Shown piece by piece: positions 7,079 through 13,786 of a stretch of 22,207 nt of DNA; the stretch's first letter is position 1, and every line of letters starts with the position of its first letter. The stretch is from SIG653 sp045578045 (GTDB lineage: Bacteria > Bacillota > Clostridia > Oscillospirales > CAG-382). A program made the position numbers and the translations under genes. A model generated the notes under the pieces. That model was not told the DNA's origin, searched no databases, and saw only the letters and a program-made list of their open reading frames with translations. The DNA is taken from NCBI GenBank assembly GCA_045578045.1, contig JAZNJM010000010.1:1-22207 (forward strand), written 5' to 3'.

Positions 7079-7729
7079 TTATTCATTGGATTTTGTTTTC
7101 ACGTTTTCTTTTGAATCTGAGACGTTTTTTCTTTCAGAAGTTTCTCCAACGTTTTCATTGCTTTCATTCTTTAAAACAGAAACTATAGTTTTAAAGAAGA
7201 TTTTAAAATCAAGAGCAAATGATAAATTATCTGCATATTCAACGTCGTATTCCAAACGATTTTCCCACAACGAAGCTTTTCTACCATTTACCTGAGCAAG
7301 TCCGGTAATTCCAGGTCTGACATTAAAACGTCTCTTTTGCTTTTCGTTGTATTCTTCAAAAGGCCACGGATGGTATGTAAGAACAGGTCTCGGCCCGATA
7401 AAACTCATCTCGCCTTTTAAAATATTAACAAGCTGAGGGAGTTCGTCTAAGCTGGTTTTTCTTAAAATATTTCCAACTTTAGTTACTCTTTTATCGCCTT
7501 TATAGGAATATACTCCAGTTCCCGTATGTTCAGAATTAACATACATTGACCTATATTTATACATAGTAAAAGGTTTTCCATTTTTACAAAGTCTTGTTTG
7601 CTTAAAAATTGCAGGACCTGGTGAATTCAGCTTTACCGCAATGAAGCAAATTACTAATATAGGAGAAAGAGCAATAAGAAGAATTATAGAGAATATGATA
7701 TCTAAAAAACGTTTAATAATCCTATACAT
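7079..7729 (-). CDS. Initiating sugar-phosphate transferase (bacterial sugar transferase, PF02397)
   Basis: A small monotopic phosphoglycosyl transferase of 216 residues that moves a sugar phosphate from a nucleotide sugar to undecaprenyl phosphate, the first membrane step of capsule, exopolysaccharide or glycan synthesis. Residues 7-33 form the membrane helix with the SP helix-break (ALSPILV). Then come the SPGPAIFKQTR segment, the catalytic Asp95-Glu96 in KTSLDELPQLVNI, the FIGPRPVL motif and the RPGITGLAQVNGR signature. The tail after residue 190 is polar and rich in Asn, Glu, Ser and Lys, probably unstructured. GGAGG lies 8 nt before the ATG and a strong promoter lies upstream. Other polysaccharide genes are not in the window, so this is either an isolated priming gene or the edge of a dispersed locus. 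Confidence 0.9.
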   Translation of the reverse strand: MYRIIKRFLDIIFSIILLIALSPILVICFIAVKLNSPGPAIFKQTRLCKNGKPFTMYKYRSMYVNSEHTGTGVYSYKGDKRVTKVGNILRKTSLDELPQLVNILKGEMSFIGPRPVLTYHPWPFEEYNEKQKRRFNVRPGITGLAQVNGRKASLWENRLEYDVEYADNLSFALDFKIFFKTIVSVLKNESNENVGETSERKNVSDSKENVKTKSNE

Positions 7730-7753
7730 TTGGATACCTCCATATTCTTACGT

Positions 7754-7782
7754 ATTATATCATTATTTTTTCAAATAATCAA
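7754..7782 (-). promoter_or_regulatory. Promoter of the sugar transferase-aldolase unit
   Basis: Read on the minus strand: TTGATT (7782-7777), 17 nt, then TATAAT (7759-7754) preceded by TG one base before, an extended -10 box. Transcription should start near 7747, giving a short leader that contains the GGAGG of the sugar transferase gene. Confidence 0.7.
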
Positions 7783-7817
7783 TAAGTTTTTTTCATTTTT
7801 ACAAAAATTCTTTTTTT

Positions 7818-7823
7818 TATAAT
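7818..7823 (+). promoter_or_regulatory. Probable -10 box of the metallophosphoesterase gene
   Basis: TATAAT lies 31 nt before the ATG at 7855, but no convincing -35 box is seen. The upstream ATG at 7822 falls inside this box and could not be in the transcript, which argues for the downstream start. Confidence 0.4.
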
Positions 7824-7854
7824 GAATTTAATTATTATTTCAAGGAGTCATCAA

Positions 7855-8745
7855 ATGATAGCATTTTATATATGTTTAGCTGTTTTTATTTTTATATGCA
7901 TTTGTTATTTTATTTACATTCAAAATTATGGTCTTAAAAAAACCGTATACGATATTTCTTTCAATAATCTTCCCTCTCTTTTTGACGGATTGAAAGTACT
8001 TCACTTAACAGATATACACAGAAAAAGTTTCGGAAAAAATCAAAACAAGCTTATTTCTTTAATAAAAAACTCTAAACCTGACTTGATTGTTGTTTCAGGA
8101 GATATTATTTATTGCTATAATCACTGGTATAACATAGGATATAACTACGAAAAAGACCTTTCTAAAGTTATGAAGATTTTTGAAACCATAGCAAAGGAAT
8201 ACCCTGTTTATTACGCTCCTGGAAACCACGAATGTAAATCAGGATATTATCCAAATATACGAAAAGCTCTCATTTCAGCGGGTGTTATTGTTCTCGACAG
8301 CGGCTATGAAATTATAAAAAAAGACGGAAGCGAAATAGCATTATTAGGTTTAAAAGATCCAACGTTTTGGGGAGGATCAAATATTGTTGTTGAAGAATAC
8401 ATTCAGTATTCCCAAAATGAGCTTCATACAATCAAAAATAAATGTAATGATTTATTCACAATGTTAATTTCTCACCGCCCCGAAATATATAAAATTTATG
8501 AAGACGAAGGCATAGATTTAGTATTCACCGGTCATGCACATGGCGGTCAATGGATTTTTCCAATTATAGGTCCTGTTTACGCACCTCAACAAGGTTTTTT
8601 TCCAAAATATACCAATGGAGTACACAAATTCAATAAAACGAACGTTTTGATAAACAGAGGAATGGGAAACAGTTCAATGCCTATTCGTTTATTTAACAGA
8701 CCTGAAGTTGTTGTTACTGTTCTTAGAAAAAATAACAATGATTAA
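7855..8745 (+). CDS. Membrane-anchored metallophosphoesterase (YkuE/YaeI-like)
   Basis: The ATG at 7855 is chosen because AGGAG lies 7 nt upstream, giving 296 residues. Residues 2-24 are one hydrophobic helix, so the catalytic domain is probably held at the membrane, likely facing outward. The calcineurin-like metal motifs appear in order: DIH (residues 53-55), GD (82-83, in VVSGDII), GNHE (123-126), a SHRP histidine and GHAHGGQW near the C-terminus. Members of this group include proteins acting on lipid-linked pyrophosphates such as UDP-diacylglucosamine-type substrates, but the substrate cannot be assigned here. It is divergent from the sugar transferase and separated from it by about 125 nt carrying promoters for both directions. 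Confidence 0.85.
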   Translation: MIAFYICLAVFIFICICYFIYIQNYGLKKTVYDISFNNLPSLFDGLKVLHLTDIHRKSFGKNQNKLISLIKNSKPDLIVVSGDIIYCYNHWYNIGYNYEKDLSKVMKIFETIAKEYPVYYAPGNHECKSGYYPNIRKALISAGVIVLDSGYEIIKKDGSEIALLGLKDPTFWGGSNIVVEEYIQYSQNELHTIKNKCNDLFTMLISHRPEIYKIYEDEGIDLVFTGHAHGGQWIFPIIGPVYAPQQGFFPKYTNGVHKFNKTNVLINRGMGNSSMPIRLFNRPEVVVTVLRKNNND

Positions 8746-8811
8746 TTAATTGAATTTTTTCGTTAGGTGTTGAAATTTCTTTCTCTTTGGTGTATAATTG
8801 CTCTTGGTCAT
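8746..8811 (-). pseudogene. Truncated 5' end of an IS30-like transposase gene
   Basis: On the minus strand AAAGGAG lies 7 nt before ATG 8811, and the encoded peptide starts MTKSNYTPKRKKFQHLT. This resembles the N-terminus of IS30-family transposases, which begin with a basic Ser/Thr-rich stretch followed by 'fkhLt' just before the helix-turn-helix. After four more codons the frame stops at TAA 8748-8746, directly beside the stop codon of the metallophosphoesterase gene. Only 21 of about 330 codons remain, so this is a deletion remnant and not a working transposase. The excellent ribosome binding site and the promoter-like sequence above it support a once-real gene start. The family call rests on a short match and is moderate. 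Confidence 0.5.
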
Positions 8812-8871
8812 AGTGTTGCTCCTTTTTTTGAATTGGGTTGTTACTTTTCATTATATCAGCTTCACTATGAC
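8807..8871 (-). promoter_or_regulatory. Promoter and start-codon-masking hairpin of the IS30-like remnant
   Basis: A perfect 9-bp inverted repeat, GTCATAGTG at 8807-8815 and CACTATGAC at 8863-8871, flanks the leader of the truncated transposase gene, and the start codon (8811-8809) is inside one arm. On the minus strand a candidate promoter has an extended -10 box TATAAT (8855-8850) and a weak -35 TAGAAA (8878-8873) at 17 nt. The upstream arm lies within this promoter's spacer. A transcript starting at the promoter therefore lacks that arm, while read-through RNA from outside could fold and hide the start codon. This arrangement is known in principle from other insertion sequences. Confidence 0.45.
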
Positions 8872-8961
8872 TTTTCTATATCTTTTTTGCTTTTTCTCAC
8901 TGTCCGATTTCATTTTATCATCAACCCCTCAAAAAAAAATAAAAAAAATTGAAAAAAGGTA
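8812..8961. other. Non-coding stretch, probably the outer end of the IS remnant plus an A-rich tract
   Basis: Together with the remnant this fills the gap between the metallophosphoesterase and tRNA genes. The part up to about 8930 would be the leader and outer end of the IS-like element. On the minus strand it begins GAGGGGTTGATGATAAAATG (8930-8911), a possible degenerate terminal inverted repeat; the matching other end is not in the window. Positions 8931-8958 are almost pure A. A 61-codon plus-strand frame here (8767-8952) has no ribosome binding site and no recognisable domain. Confidence 0.4.
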
Positions 8962-8990
8962 TTGACAAATGGAATTTTTTGTGGTATATT
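8962..8990 (+). promoter_or_regulatory. Promoter of tRNA-Gly
   Basis: Consensus TTGACA (8962-8967), a 17-nt spacer and TATATT (8985-8990). Transcription should begin near 8997, about 20 nt before the mature 5' end of the tRNA. Confidence 0.85.
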
Positions 8991-9017
8991 ACTCAAGAAG
9001 ACAAACGAAAGTGCTTT

Positions 9018-9091
<74 letters not shown>

Positions 9092-9093
9092 GT

Positions 9094-9122
9094 AAACCGG
9101 ATACACTTGTATCCGGTTTTTT
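9094..9122 (+). terminator. Rho-independent terminator of tRNA-Gly
   Basis: The perfect 11-bp stem AAACCGGATAC (9094-9104) / GTATCCGGTTT (9109-9119) has the 4-base loop ACTT and is followed by a run of T. It begins 3 nt after the tRNA CCA end. It is the clearest terminator in the window. Confidence 0.93.
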
Positions 9123-9168
9123 ATTTATGTTTTTTTAAAATATATAAACATATAGGAGTATAATTTAT

Positions 9169-9684
9169 ATGAATCCAATAGTAACGTTTACAATGGAAAA
9201 TGGTGATGTTTTTAAAGCAGAGCTTTATCCTGAAATTGCTCCCAACACAGTTAACAATTTCATTTCACTTATTAACACTGGATTTTATAACGGACTTATT
9301 TTTCATAGAGTAATTGAGGGCTTTATGATTCAAGGTGGCTGTCCTGAAGGAATTGGAATTGGTGGACCTGGATATTCTATTAAGGGTGAGTTTTCTCTTA
9401 ACGGTTTTGAAAACAACTTAAAGCATACACCAGGAGTTCTTTCTATGGCAAGAGCTTCTGCTCCCGATTCTGCTGGTTCTCAGTTTTTTATTATGCATAA
9501 AACCTCTCCCCATCTTGACGGCTCATATGCTGCTTTTGGCAAAATAACCGAAGGGTTTGAACACGTTGATAAGATTGCACGTTGTGAAACAAACTATCGA
9601 GATCAACCAATAGTTCCACAAAAAATAAAATCTGTTATTGTTGAAACCTTTGGAGTGAACTATCCCTCTCCTAAAAAAGTTTAA
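9169..9684 (+). CDS. Cyclophilin-type peptidyl-prolyl cis-trans isomerase
   Basis: A single-domain cytoplasmic cyclophilin of 171 residues with no signal peptide. It catalyses cis-trans isomerisation of peptide bonds before proline and assists folding. Active-site segments are FHRVIEGFMIQGG (Arg47, Phe52, Gln55), the LSMARA strand (residues 91-96), DSAGSQFFI (Gln105, Phe106-107) and LDGSYAAFGKITEG. AGGAG lies 10 nt before the ATG. It follows the tRNA terminator closely (46 nt) and no good promoter was found in between, so it may depend on read-through or on a weak promoter. The HAD phosphatase gene follows after 6 nt. Confidence 0.93.
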   Translation: MNPIVTFTMENGDVFKAELYPEIAPNTVNNFISLINTGFYNGLIFHRVIEGFMIQGGCPEGIGIGGPGYSIKGEFSLNGFENNLKHTPGVLSMARASAPDSAGSQFFIMHKTSPHLDGSYAAFGKITEGFEHVDKIARCETNYRDQPIVPQKIKSVIVETFGVNYPSPKKV

Positions 9685-9690
9685 TACAAA

Positions 9691-10374
9691 ATGAAGAATA
9701 TTAAAGGTGTTATTTTCGACCTTGATCATACGTTGTTTGATAGGTATTCAACCTTTAGTGCTTTACAAAATGATTTTTATAACGCGTTTAAAAAATATCT
9801 CTCGGATGAAACAACTCCGAGAGATATGTGCATTGCATTGAAAAACGGTGATAAAAAATTCCTATATTATGGTTGGGATAAAATTGCAGAATATGTTTTC
9901 AGCTTAGGACTATTTTCTGTTAATATATCGGCAGAAGTGTTTAAAGAAATTGTATTTTCTTGCTTTGAGAAAAAAGCGATACCTTTTGAATACTCCATTC
10001 CCGTGATAGATAAATTAAAAAGCAATGGATATAAAATTGGTCTTATAACAAATGGAAAGTCCCAACTTCAAAGAAAAAAATTATCAATGTTAAATTTGAA
10101 TAATAAATTCGATGAGATAATAATAAGCGGAGAATTTGGAAAGCATAAGCCAGATTTGACTATTTTTTATGAAATGTCGAAAAGACTGAATATTTCAGAA
10201 GAAAAACTGATATACGTTGGAGACCACCCTATAAACGATATAGATGCCGCCTCAAAAGCGGGTTATAAAACTGTTTGGGTTAAAACAAACGGAACTTGGA
10301 TAGAGGGATGTGCTACCCCTGATTTTTCAATAGATACCGTTAAATCACTACCGTCTTTGTTGGGACTTGATTAA
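9691..10374 (+). CDS. HAD superfamily (subfamily IA) phosphatase
   Basis: A 227-residue haloacid dehalogenase-type hydrolase. Motif I is DLDHT (Asp10 nucleophile, Asp12), an alpha-helical cap follows (about 17-95), motif II is LITNGKS, motif III is the lysine in FGKHKPD, and motif IV is VGDHPINDIDAASKAGYKTVWV. The layout resembles YjjG-like nucleotidases and small phosphate-ester hydrolases; the substrate is not predictable. It has no clear ribosome binding site and starts 6 nt after the cyclophilin stop, so it is probably translated by coupling. Its end overlaps the convergent azlD end by 4 nt. Confidence 0.85.
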   Translation: MKNIKGVIFDLDHTLFDRYSTFSALQNDFYNAFKKYLSDETTPRDMCIALKNGDKKFLYYGWDKIAEYVFSLGLFSVNISAEVFKEIVFSCFEKKAIPFEYSIPVIDKLKSNGYKIGLITNGKSQLQRKKLSMLNLNNKFDEIIISGEFGKHKPDLTIFYEMSKRLNISEEKLIYVGDHPINDIDAASKAGYKTVWVKTNGTWIEGCATPDFSIDTVKSLPSLLGLD

Positions 10375-10667
10375 ATAAAAAGTCCGCAAACGTATGCGGT
10401 TGCACACGAAACTATTGCAACCTTCAGCAATGATTTATTAAACCAAGCAAATAAAACGGCAACAGAAACTCCAAAAATTGAAGTTATTATATTACCCGTT
10501 GAATAGATAACAGCGGGAAAAGTCATTGCTCCAAGAACTGCATACGGAACGTAATGCAGAAAACTTTTTATATACTTATTGTTTATTTTATTTCTAACAA
10601 GCGTAAAAGGCAACATTCTTATTAGATAAGTAACCAACGACATCACAACAACGTATAGTCCAAACAT
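10371..10667 (-). CDS. azlD: Branched-chain amino acid exporter small subunit AzlD
   Basis: 98 residues forming about four membrane helices, with the AzlD signature segments YLIRMLPF near residue 14 and the YVPYAVLGAMTFPAV stretch about 39-53. AzlD pairs with AzlC to export leucine, isoleucine and valine (and their analogues) across the cytoplasmic membrane. Its ATG directly follows the azlC stop codon (TAAATG), with AGGAG 9 nt upstream inside azlC, so the two are translationally coupled. The stop codon shares the palindromic TTAA with the stop of the convergent HAD gene. Confidence 0.9.
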   Translation of the reverse strand: MFGLYVVVMSLVTYLIRMLPFTLVRNKINNKYIKSFLHYVPYAVLGAMTFPAVIYSTGNIITSIFGVSVAVLFAWFNKSLLKVAIVSCATAYVCGLFI

Positions 10668-11375
10668 TTATTCATTCTCCTCCCCTATTGGATTTAAAAT
10701 TGAAGCGATTCCAGCCCCAAAAACAGAGCATATAATTATTGAGAATCCTTCTGTTATAAAATCAAATATAGGCAAATAATAAAGAATAATACTGCAAATA
10801 ACAGCAATAATTATTGACAATAAAACGCCGCGTTCTTTCTTTGCGGGTGGAATTATTATAGCAATAAACATTCCGTATATAGCAAGTCCTAAGGACGCTT
10901 TTAAAGATTCCGGAAGGATTTCCCCGGCAAATGCACCTAAGAAAGTGCCCAAGGTCCATCCTATAAACGGAGTTGAAATAAGCCCATACATATAAGAAGG
11001 ACATATTTTGTGTTTGGACGATGCAACTGCAAATATTTCATCAGTTATTCCAAAGGAAACTAACATTCTATCGAGAAGCGTGAAATCATTTTCAGCCTTC
11101 TGAGATAAAGAAAGGCTCATAAGCATATATCTCAAATTGATAATAAACTGTGTAATTGCCATCTCAAGAAGGGTTCCACACGCAGATATTATTTCTATCC
11201 CCGCAACCTGACCTGCCGAGGTAAGATTTGTTGCAGATATAAGAACCGCACCGGCACCGCTTATTCCGCTTTTTACTGCACTTATTCCGAAAGCAAAAGA
11301 AACGGATAAGTATCCCAATGCAATAGGAATTCCATCACGAACTCCCGAAAAGAAATCTTTATGCTTTAAATTCAT
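10668..11375 (-). CDS. azlC: Branched-chain amino acid exporter large subunit AzlC
   Basis: 235 residues with about seven or eight hydrophobic segments. Family signatures are the N-terminal GVRDGIPIALGYLSVSFAFG, SATNLTSAGQVAG, FIINLRYMLMSLSLS and the FGITDEIFAVAS segment. It forms the AzlCD permease with the next gene; in Bacillus subtilis the homologue confers resistance to 4-azaleucine. It is transcribed away from glnN, and both genes concern amino acid and nitrogen balance. A good promoter lies at 11438-11410. GGAG is present upstream but about 13 nt from the ATG. No AzlB/Lrp-type regulator gene is adjacent. Confidence 0.9.
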   Translation of the reverse strand: MNLKHKDFFSGVRDGIPIALGYLSVSFAFGISAVKSGISGAGAVLISATNLTSAGQVAGIEIISACGTLLEMAITQFIINLRYMLMSLSLSQKAENDFTLLDRMLVSFGITDEIFAVASSKHKICPSYMYGLISTPFIGWTLGTFLGAFAGEILPESLKASLGLAIYGMFIAIIIPPAKKERGVLLSIIIAVICSIILYYLPIFDFITEGFSIIICSVFGAGIASILNPIGEENE

Positions 11376-11409
11376 TATAGTTTATTTTCTCCGCTTGATA
11401 TTTTTAGAT

Positions 11410-11438
11410 ATAATATCACAGCATTAAATAAAATTCAA
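11410..11438 (-). promoter_or_regulatory. Promoter of azlCD
   Basis: On the minus strand TTGAAT (11438-11433), a 17-nt spacer and TATTAT (11415-11410) with an extended TG before it. The -10 box lies in the palindrome GATATAATATC (11407-11417). No equally convincing promoter for glnN was found in the 157-nt divergent gap; the best guess, TTCTCA-16-TATTAA, is weak. Confidence 0.6.
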
Positions 11439-11532
11439 GCATTTATATTAAAAAGAATATTTCTTAATTCTCAAACATTAAGTAAAACATATTAACATCC
11501 AAAGAAGAATAAAGAAAAAGGACACCAAAAAT

Positions 11533-13632
11533 ATGGAAACAAAAAATTTTATAAGTAATTTCGGTTCAAAAGTATTCAGTGACGAAGTTATGAAAAGCGT
11601 TTTACCGAAAGATACATACGATGCATTAAAAAATGCTGTTAAATCAGGAAAAGATCTCGATATAAACGTTGCTAACACAGTTGCCAACGCTATGAAAGAT
11701 TGGGCAATAAAAAAAGGTGCAACACACTATTCTCATTGGTTTCAACCATTAACGGGAATAACAGCAGAAAAACACGATAGTTTTCTTTCAAGCGATAAAG
11801 AAGGAAATGCAATTATTGAATTTTCGGGTAAATGCTTAATAAAAGGTGAACCCGATGCTTCAAGTTTTCCGTCTGGAGGTCTTCGAGCAACTTTTGAAGC
11901 AAGAGGATATACAGCTTGGGATCCGACCTCATATGCATTCATTAAAGATAATACTTTATGTATACCAACGGTTTTTTGTTCCCATGGCGGAGAAGCTCTT
12001 GACCAGAAAACCCCGCTTTTAAGATCAATGGAGCTTATTAACGATCAGGCATTGAGAATTTTAAGACTTTTTGGAAAAGATGCATCTCGCGTTAACACAA
12101 CTGTTGGAGCAGAACAGGAATACTTTTTAATTGATCGTGAGCTTTATAATCAAAGAACAGATCTCTTGTTTTGCGGAAGAACACTTTTTGGCGCTAAGCC
12201 ACCAAAAGGACAAGAGCTTGATGATCATTATTTTGGAGCAATAAAGCCAAGAATTATTTCTTTTATGAAAGAGCTTGATGAAGAGCTTTGGAGTATGGGA
12301 GTATTCGCTAAAACGGAGCATAACGAAGCCGCCCCCGCTCAACACGAACTTGCCCCAATATATACAACAGCAAATATTTCTTGTGATCATAATCAGCTTA
12401 TTATGGAAACTATGCGAAACGTTGCACATAGACACGGGCTTGTTTGTCTTCTCCACGAAAAACCGTTTGCAGGATTCAACGGAAGCGGTAAACATAATAA
12501 CTGGTCGCTATTTACCGATACCGGATTAAATTTATTAAATCCCGGAAAATATCCCGCTGAAAACACACAGTTTATTCTTATTCTTGCAGCAATAATAAAA
12601 GCAGTTGATGAATACCAAAGTTTACTCAGAATTGCGGTTGCCGGTGCGGGAAACGACCATCGTCTTGGTGCGGCAGAAGCTCCTCCTGCAATTATATCCA
12701 TATTTCTTGGTGATGAATTAACTGATATAATTAAATCAATTATAAATGATACAAGCTATAAAAAAGCAGAAAAAATCAATCTTGAAATAGGAGTTCATTC
12801 TCTTCCTGAAATTCCAAAAGAAACAACAGACAGAAACAGAACCTCCCCGTTTGCGTTTACAGGAAATAAATTCGAGTTTAGAATGGTTGGTTCTTCTCAA
12901 TCTATTGCAATAACAAATACAATGTTAAATACAATAGTTGCAGACGCTTTGAAGAAATTTGCTGATGAATTGGAAGGCTGTTCAAAAGATAATTTCGAAC
13001 AAACAGTTTCTGAGCTTATTAAGAAAACACTTTCAGAACACCAGAGAATCCTTTTTGATGGAGACGGATATTCAGAAGAATGGAAAAAAGAAGCTGAAGA
13101 AAGAGGACTTTTAAATCTCGAATCAACAGTTGATGCTCTTCCCCGTTTTCTTGATGAAAAGAATATTAAACTTTTAACTAAATACGGTATTCTTAAAGAA
13201 AACGAAGTTCGTTCCCATTATGAAATTATGATGGAAACCTACAACAAAACAATAAATATAGAGTGTTTGACAATGCTTGATATGGTTATGAAAGATATTT
13301 TACCTGCAATTTCAAAATACTGCACTAAATTATCAGATTCATTAGTTTTAAAACGTCAGCTTATTCCAGATACAAAAAACAACTTTGAAGAAAATGTTTT
13401 GAAAAAATTATCAGATTTATCAAATGAAATATTTGATTGTTATATCAAGCTGAAAGATGCAAACGACAATGCACCGAAAAACAGTTCTTCTCTCAACGTT
13501 GGAAAACATATGAGAAAAACAATTATTCCCCTTATGGCAAAACTAAGAAAATCTGTCGATGAATCACAGTTATACGTTGCAACAGATTTTTGGCCATATC
13601 CCAATTATACAGACTTAATTTATAAAATATAA
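11533..13632 (+). CDS. glnN: Glutamine synthetase type III
   Basis: At 699 residues this is the large GSIII form, which makes glutamine from glutamate, ammonia and ATP, as a cytoplasmic oligomer. Characteristic segments are HYSHWFQPLTGITAEKHD near residue 65, ARGYTAWDPTS, the metal-binding GAEQEYFLID, KTEHNEAAPAQHELAPIY, the histidine and ATP-site stretch FAGFNGSGKHNNWS, AGNDHRLGAAEAPPA, and the DRNRTSPFAFTGNKFEFR block. The long helical C-terminus (about residues 560-699) is typical of GSIII and absent from type I. AAGGA precedes the start. It stands alone on its transcript, with azlCD divergent. No terminator or clear nitrogen-control site was seen. GSIII is common in gut Clostridia and Bacteroidetes and in cyanobacteria. 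Confidence 0.96.
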   Translation: METKNFISNFGSKVFSDEVMKSVLPKDTYDALKNAVKSGKDLDINVANTVANAMKDWAIKKGATHYSHWFQPLTGITAEKHDSFLSSDKEGNAIIEFSGKCLIKGEPDASSFPSGGLRATFEARGYTAWDPTSYAFIKDNTLCIPTVFCSHGGEALDQKTPLLRSMELINDQALRILRLFGKDASRVNTTVGAEQEYFLIDRELYNQRTDLLFCGRTLFGAKPPKGQELDDHYFGAIKPRIISFMKELDEELWSMGVFAKTEHNEAAPAQHELAPIYTTANISCDHNQLIMETMRNVAHRHGLVCLLHEKPFAGFNGSGKHNNWSLFTDTGLNLLNPGKYPAENTQFILILAAIIKAVDEYQSLLRIAVAGAGNDHRLGAAEAPPAIISIFLGDELTDIIKSIINDTSYKKAEKINLEIGVHSLPEIPKETTDRNRTSPFAFTGNKFEFRMVGSSQSIAITNTMLNTIVADALKKFADELEGCSKDNFEQTVSELIKKTLSEHQRILFDGDGYSEEWKKEAEERGLLNLESTVDALPRFLDEKNIKLLTKYGILKENEVRSHYEIMMETYNKTINIECLTMLDMVMKDILPAISKYCTKLSDSLVLKRQLIPDTKNNFEENVLKKLSDLSNEIFDCYIKLKDANDNAPKNSSSLNVGKHMRKTIIPLMAKLRKSVDESQLYVATDFWPYPNYTDLIYKI

Positions 13633-13708
13633 TTATAATTCATTGATGGCTATACTTATTAAATATACATAATCGTTTATAAATATTTACTTTTTATCTT
13701 ATTTTTTA

Positions 13709-13743
13709 TACCGCAGATTTGTTGACAAAATAAATCTGCGGTA
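13709..13743. promoter_or_regulatory. Perfect 12-bp inverted repeat, candidate operator of the aromatic operon
   Basis: TACCGCAGATTT (13709-13720) and AAATCTGCGGTA (13732-13743) are separated by 11 nt. The -35 box TTGACA is at the centre of the dyad and the right arm fills most of the spacer up to the -10 box, so a bound protein would block RNA polymerase. It is far more G+C-rich than its surroundings. It is not a usual terminator, because no T run follows on either strand. The predicted transcript starts after it, so it is not an RNA leader element. Confidence 0.7.
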
Positions 13744-13750
13744 GTAAAAT
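13722..13750 (+). promoter_or_regulatory. Promoter of the pheA-aro-tyrA operon
   Basis: TTGACA (13722-13727), exactly 17 nt, TAAAAT (13745-13750). Transcription should start near 13757, leaving a leader of only about 30 nt. That is too short for a T-box or an attenuator, so control is probably at initiation. The leader carries GTGGTGGTGG as an unusual ribosome binding site 7 nt before the pheA ATG. Confidence 0.8.
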
Positions 13751-13786
13751 ATTATGAGATAAATATCTACGTGGTGGTGGCTAAAA

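Noticed and set aside
8767..8952. 61-codon plus-strand frame before the tRNA
   Set aside because: No ribosome binding site, low-complexity end (poly-Lys from the A tract), and the opposite strand explains this stretch better as an IS remnant.
11453..11465. AAGAA-TAT-TTCTT dyad upstream of glnN as a nitrogen-control site
   Set aside because: It is short, made almost only of A and T, and expected by chance in this AT-rich gap. It does not match a control site I can name.
12127..12701. Antisense frames inside glnN
   Set aside because: They are shadows of a highly conserved gene on the opposite strand, with no ribosome binding site or domain.
13709..13743. Hairpin as the terminator of glnN
   Set aside because: No T run follows it on the plus strand, and a near-consensus promoter has its -35 box in the loop.
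13750..13786. T-box or attenuator leader for the aromatic operon
   Set aside because: The predicted leader is about 30 nt and contains neither the T-box core nor alternative stem-loops.
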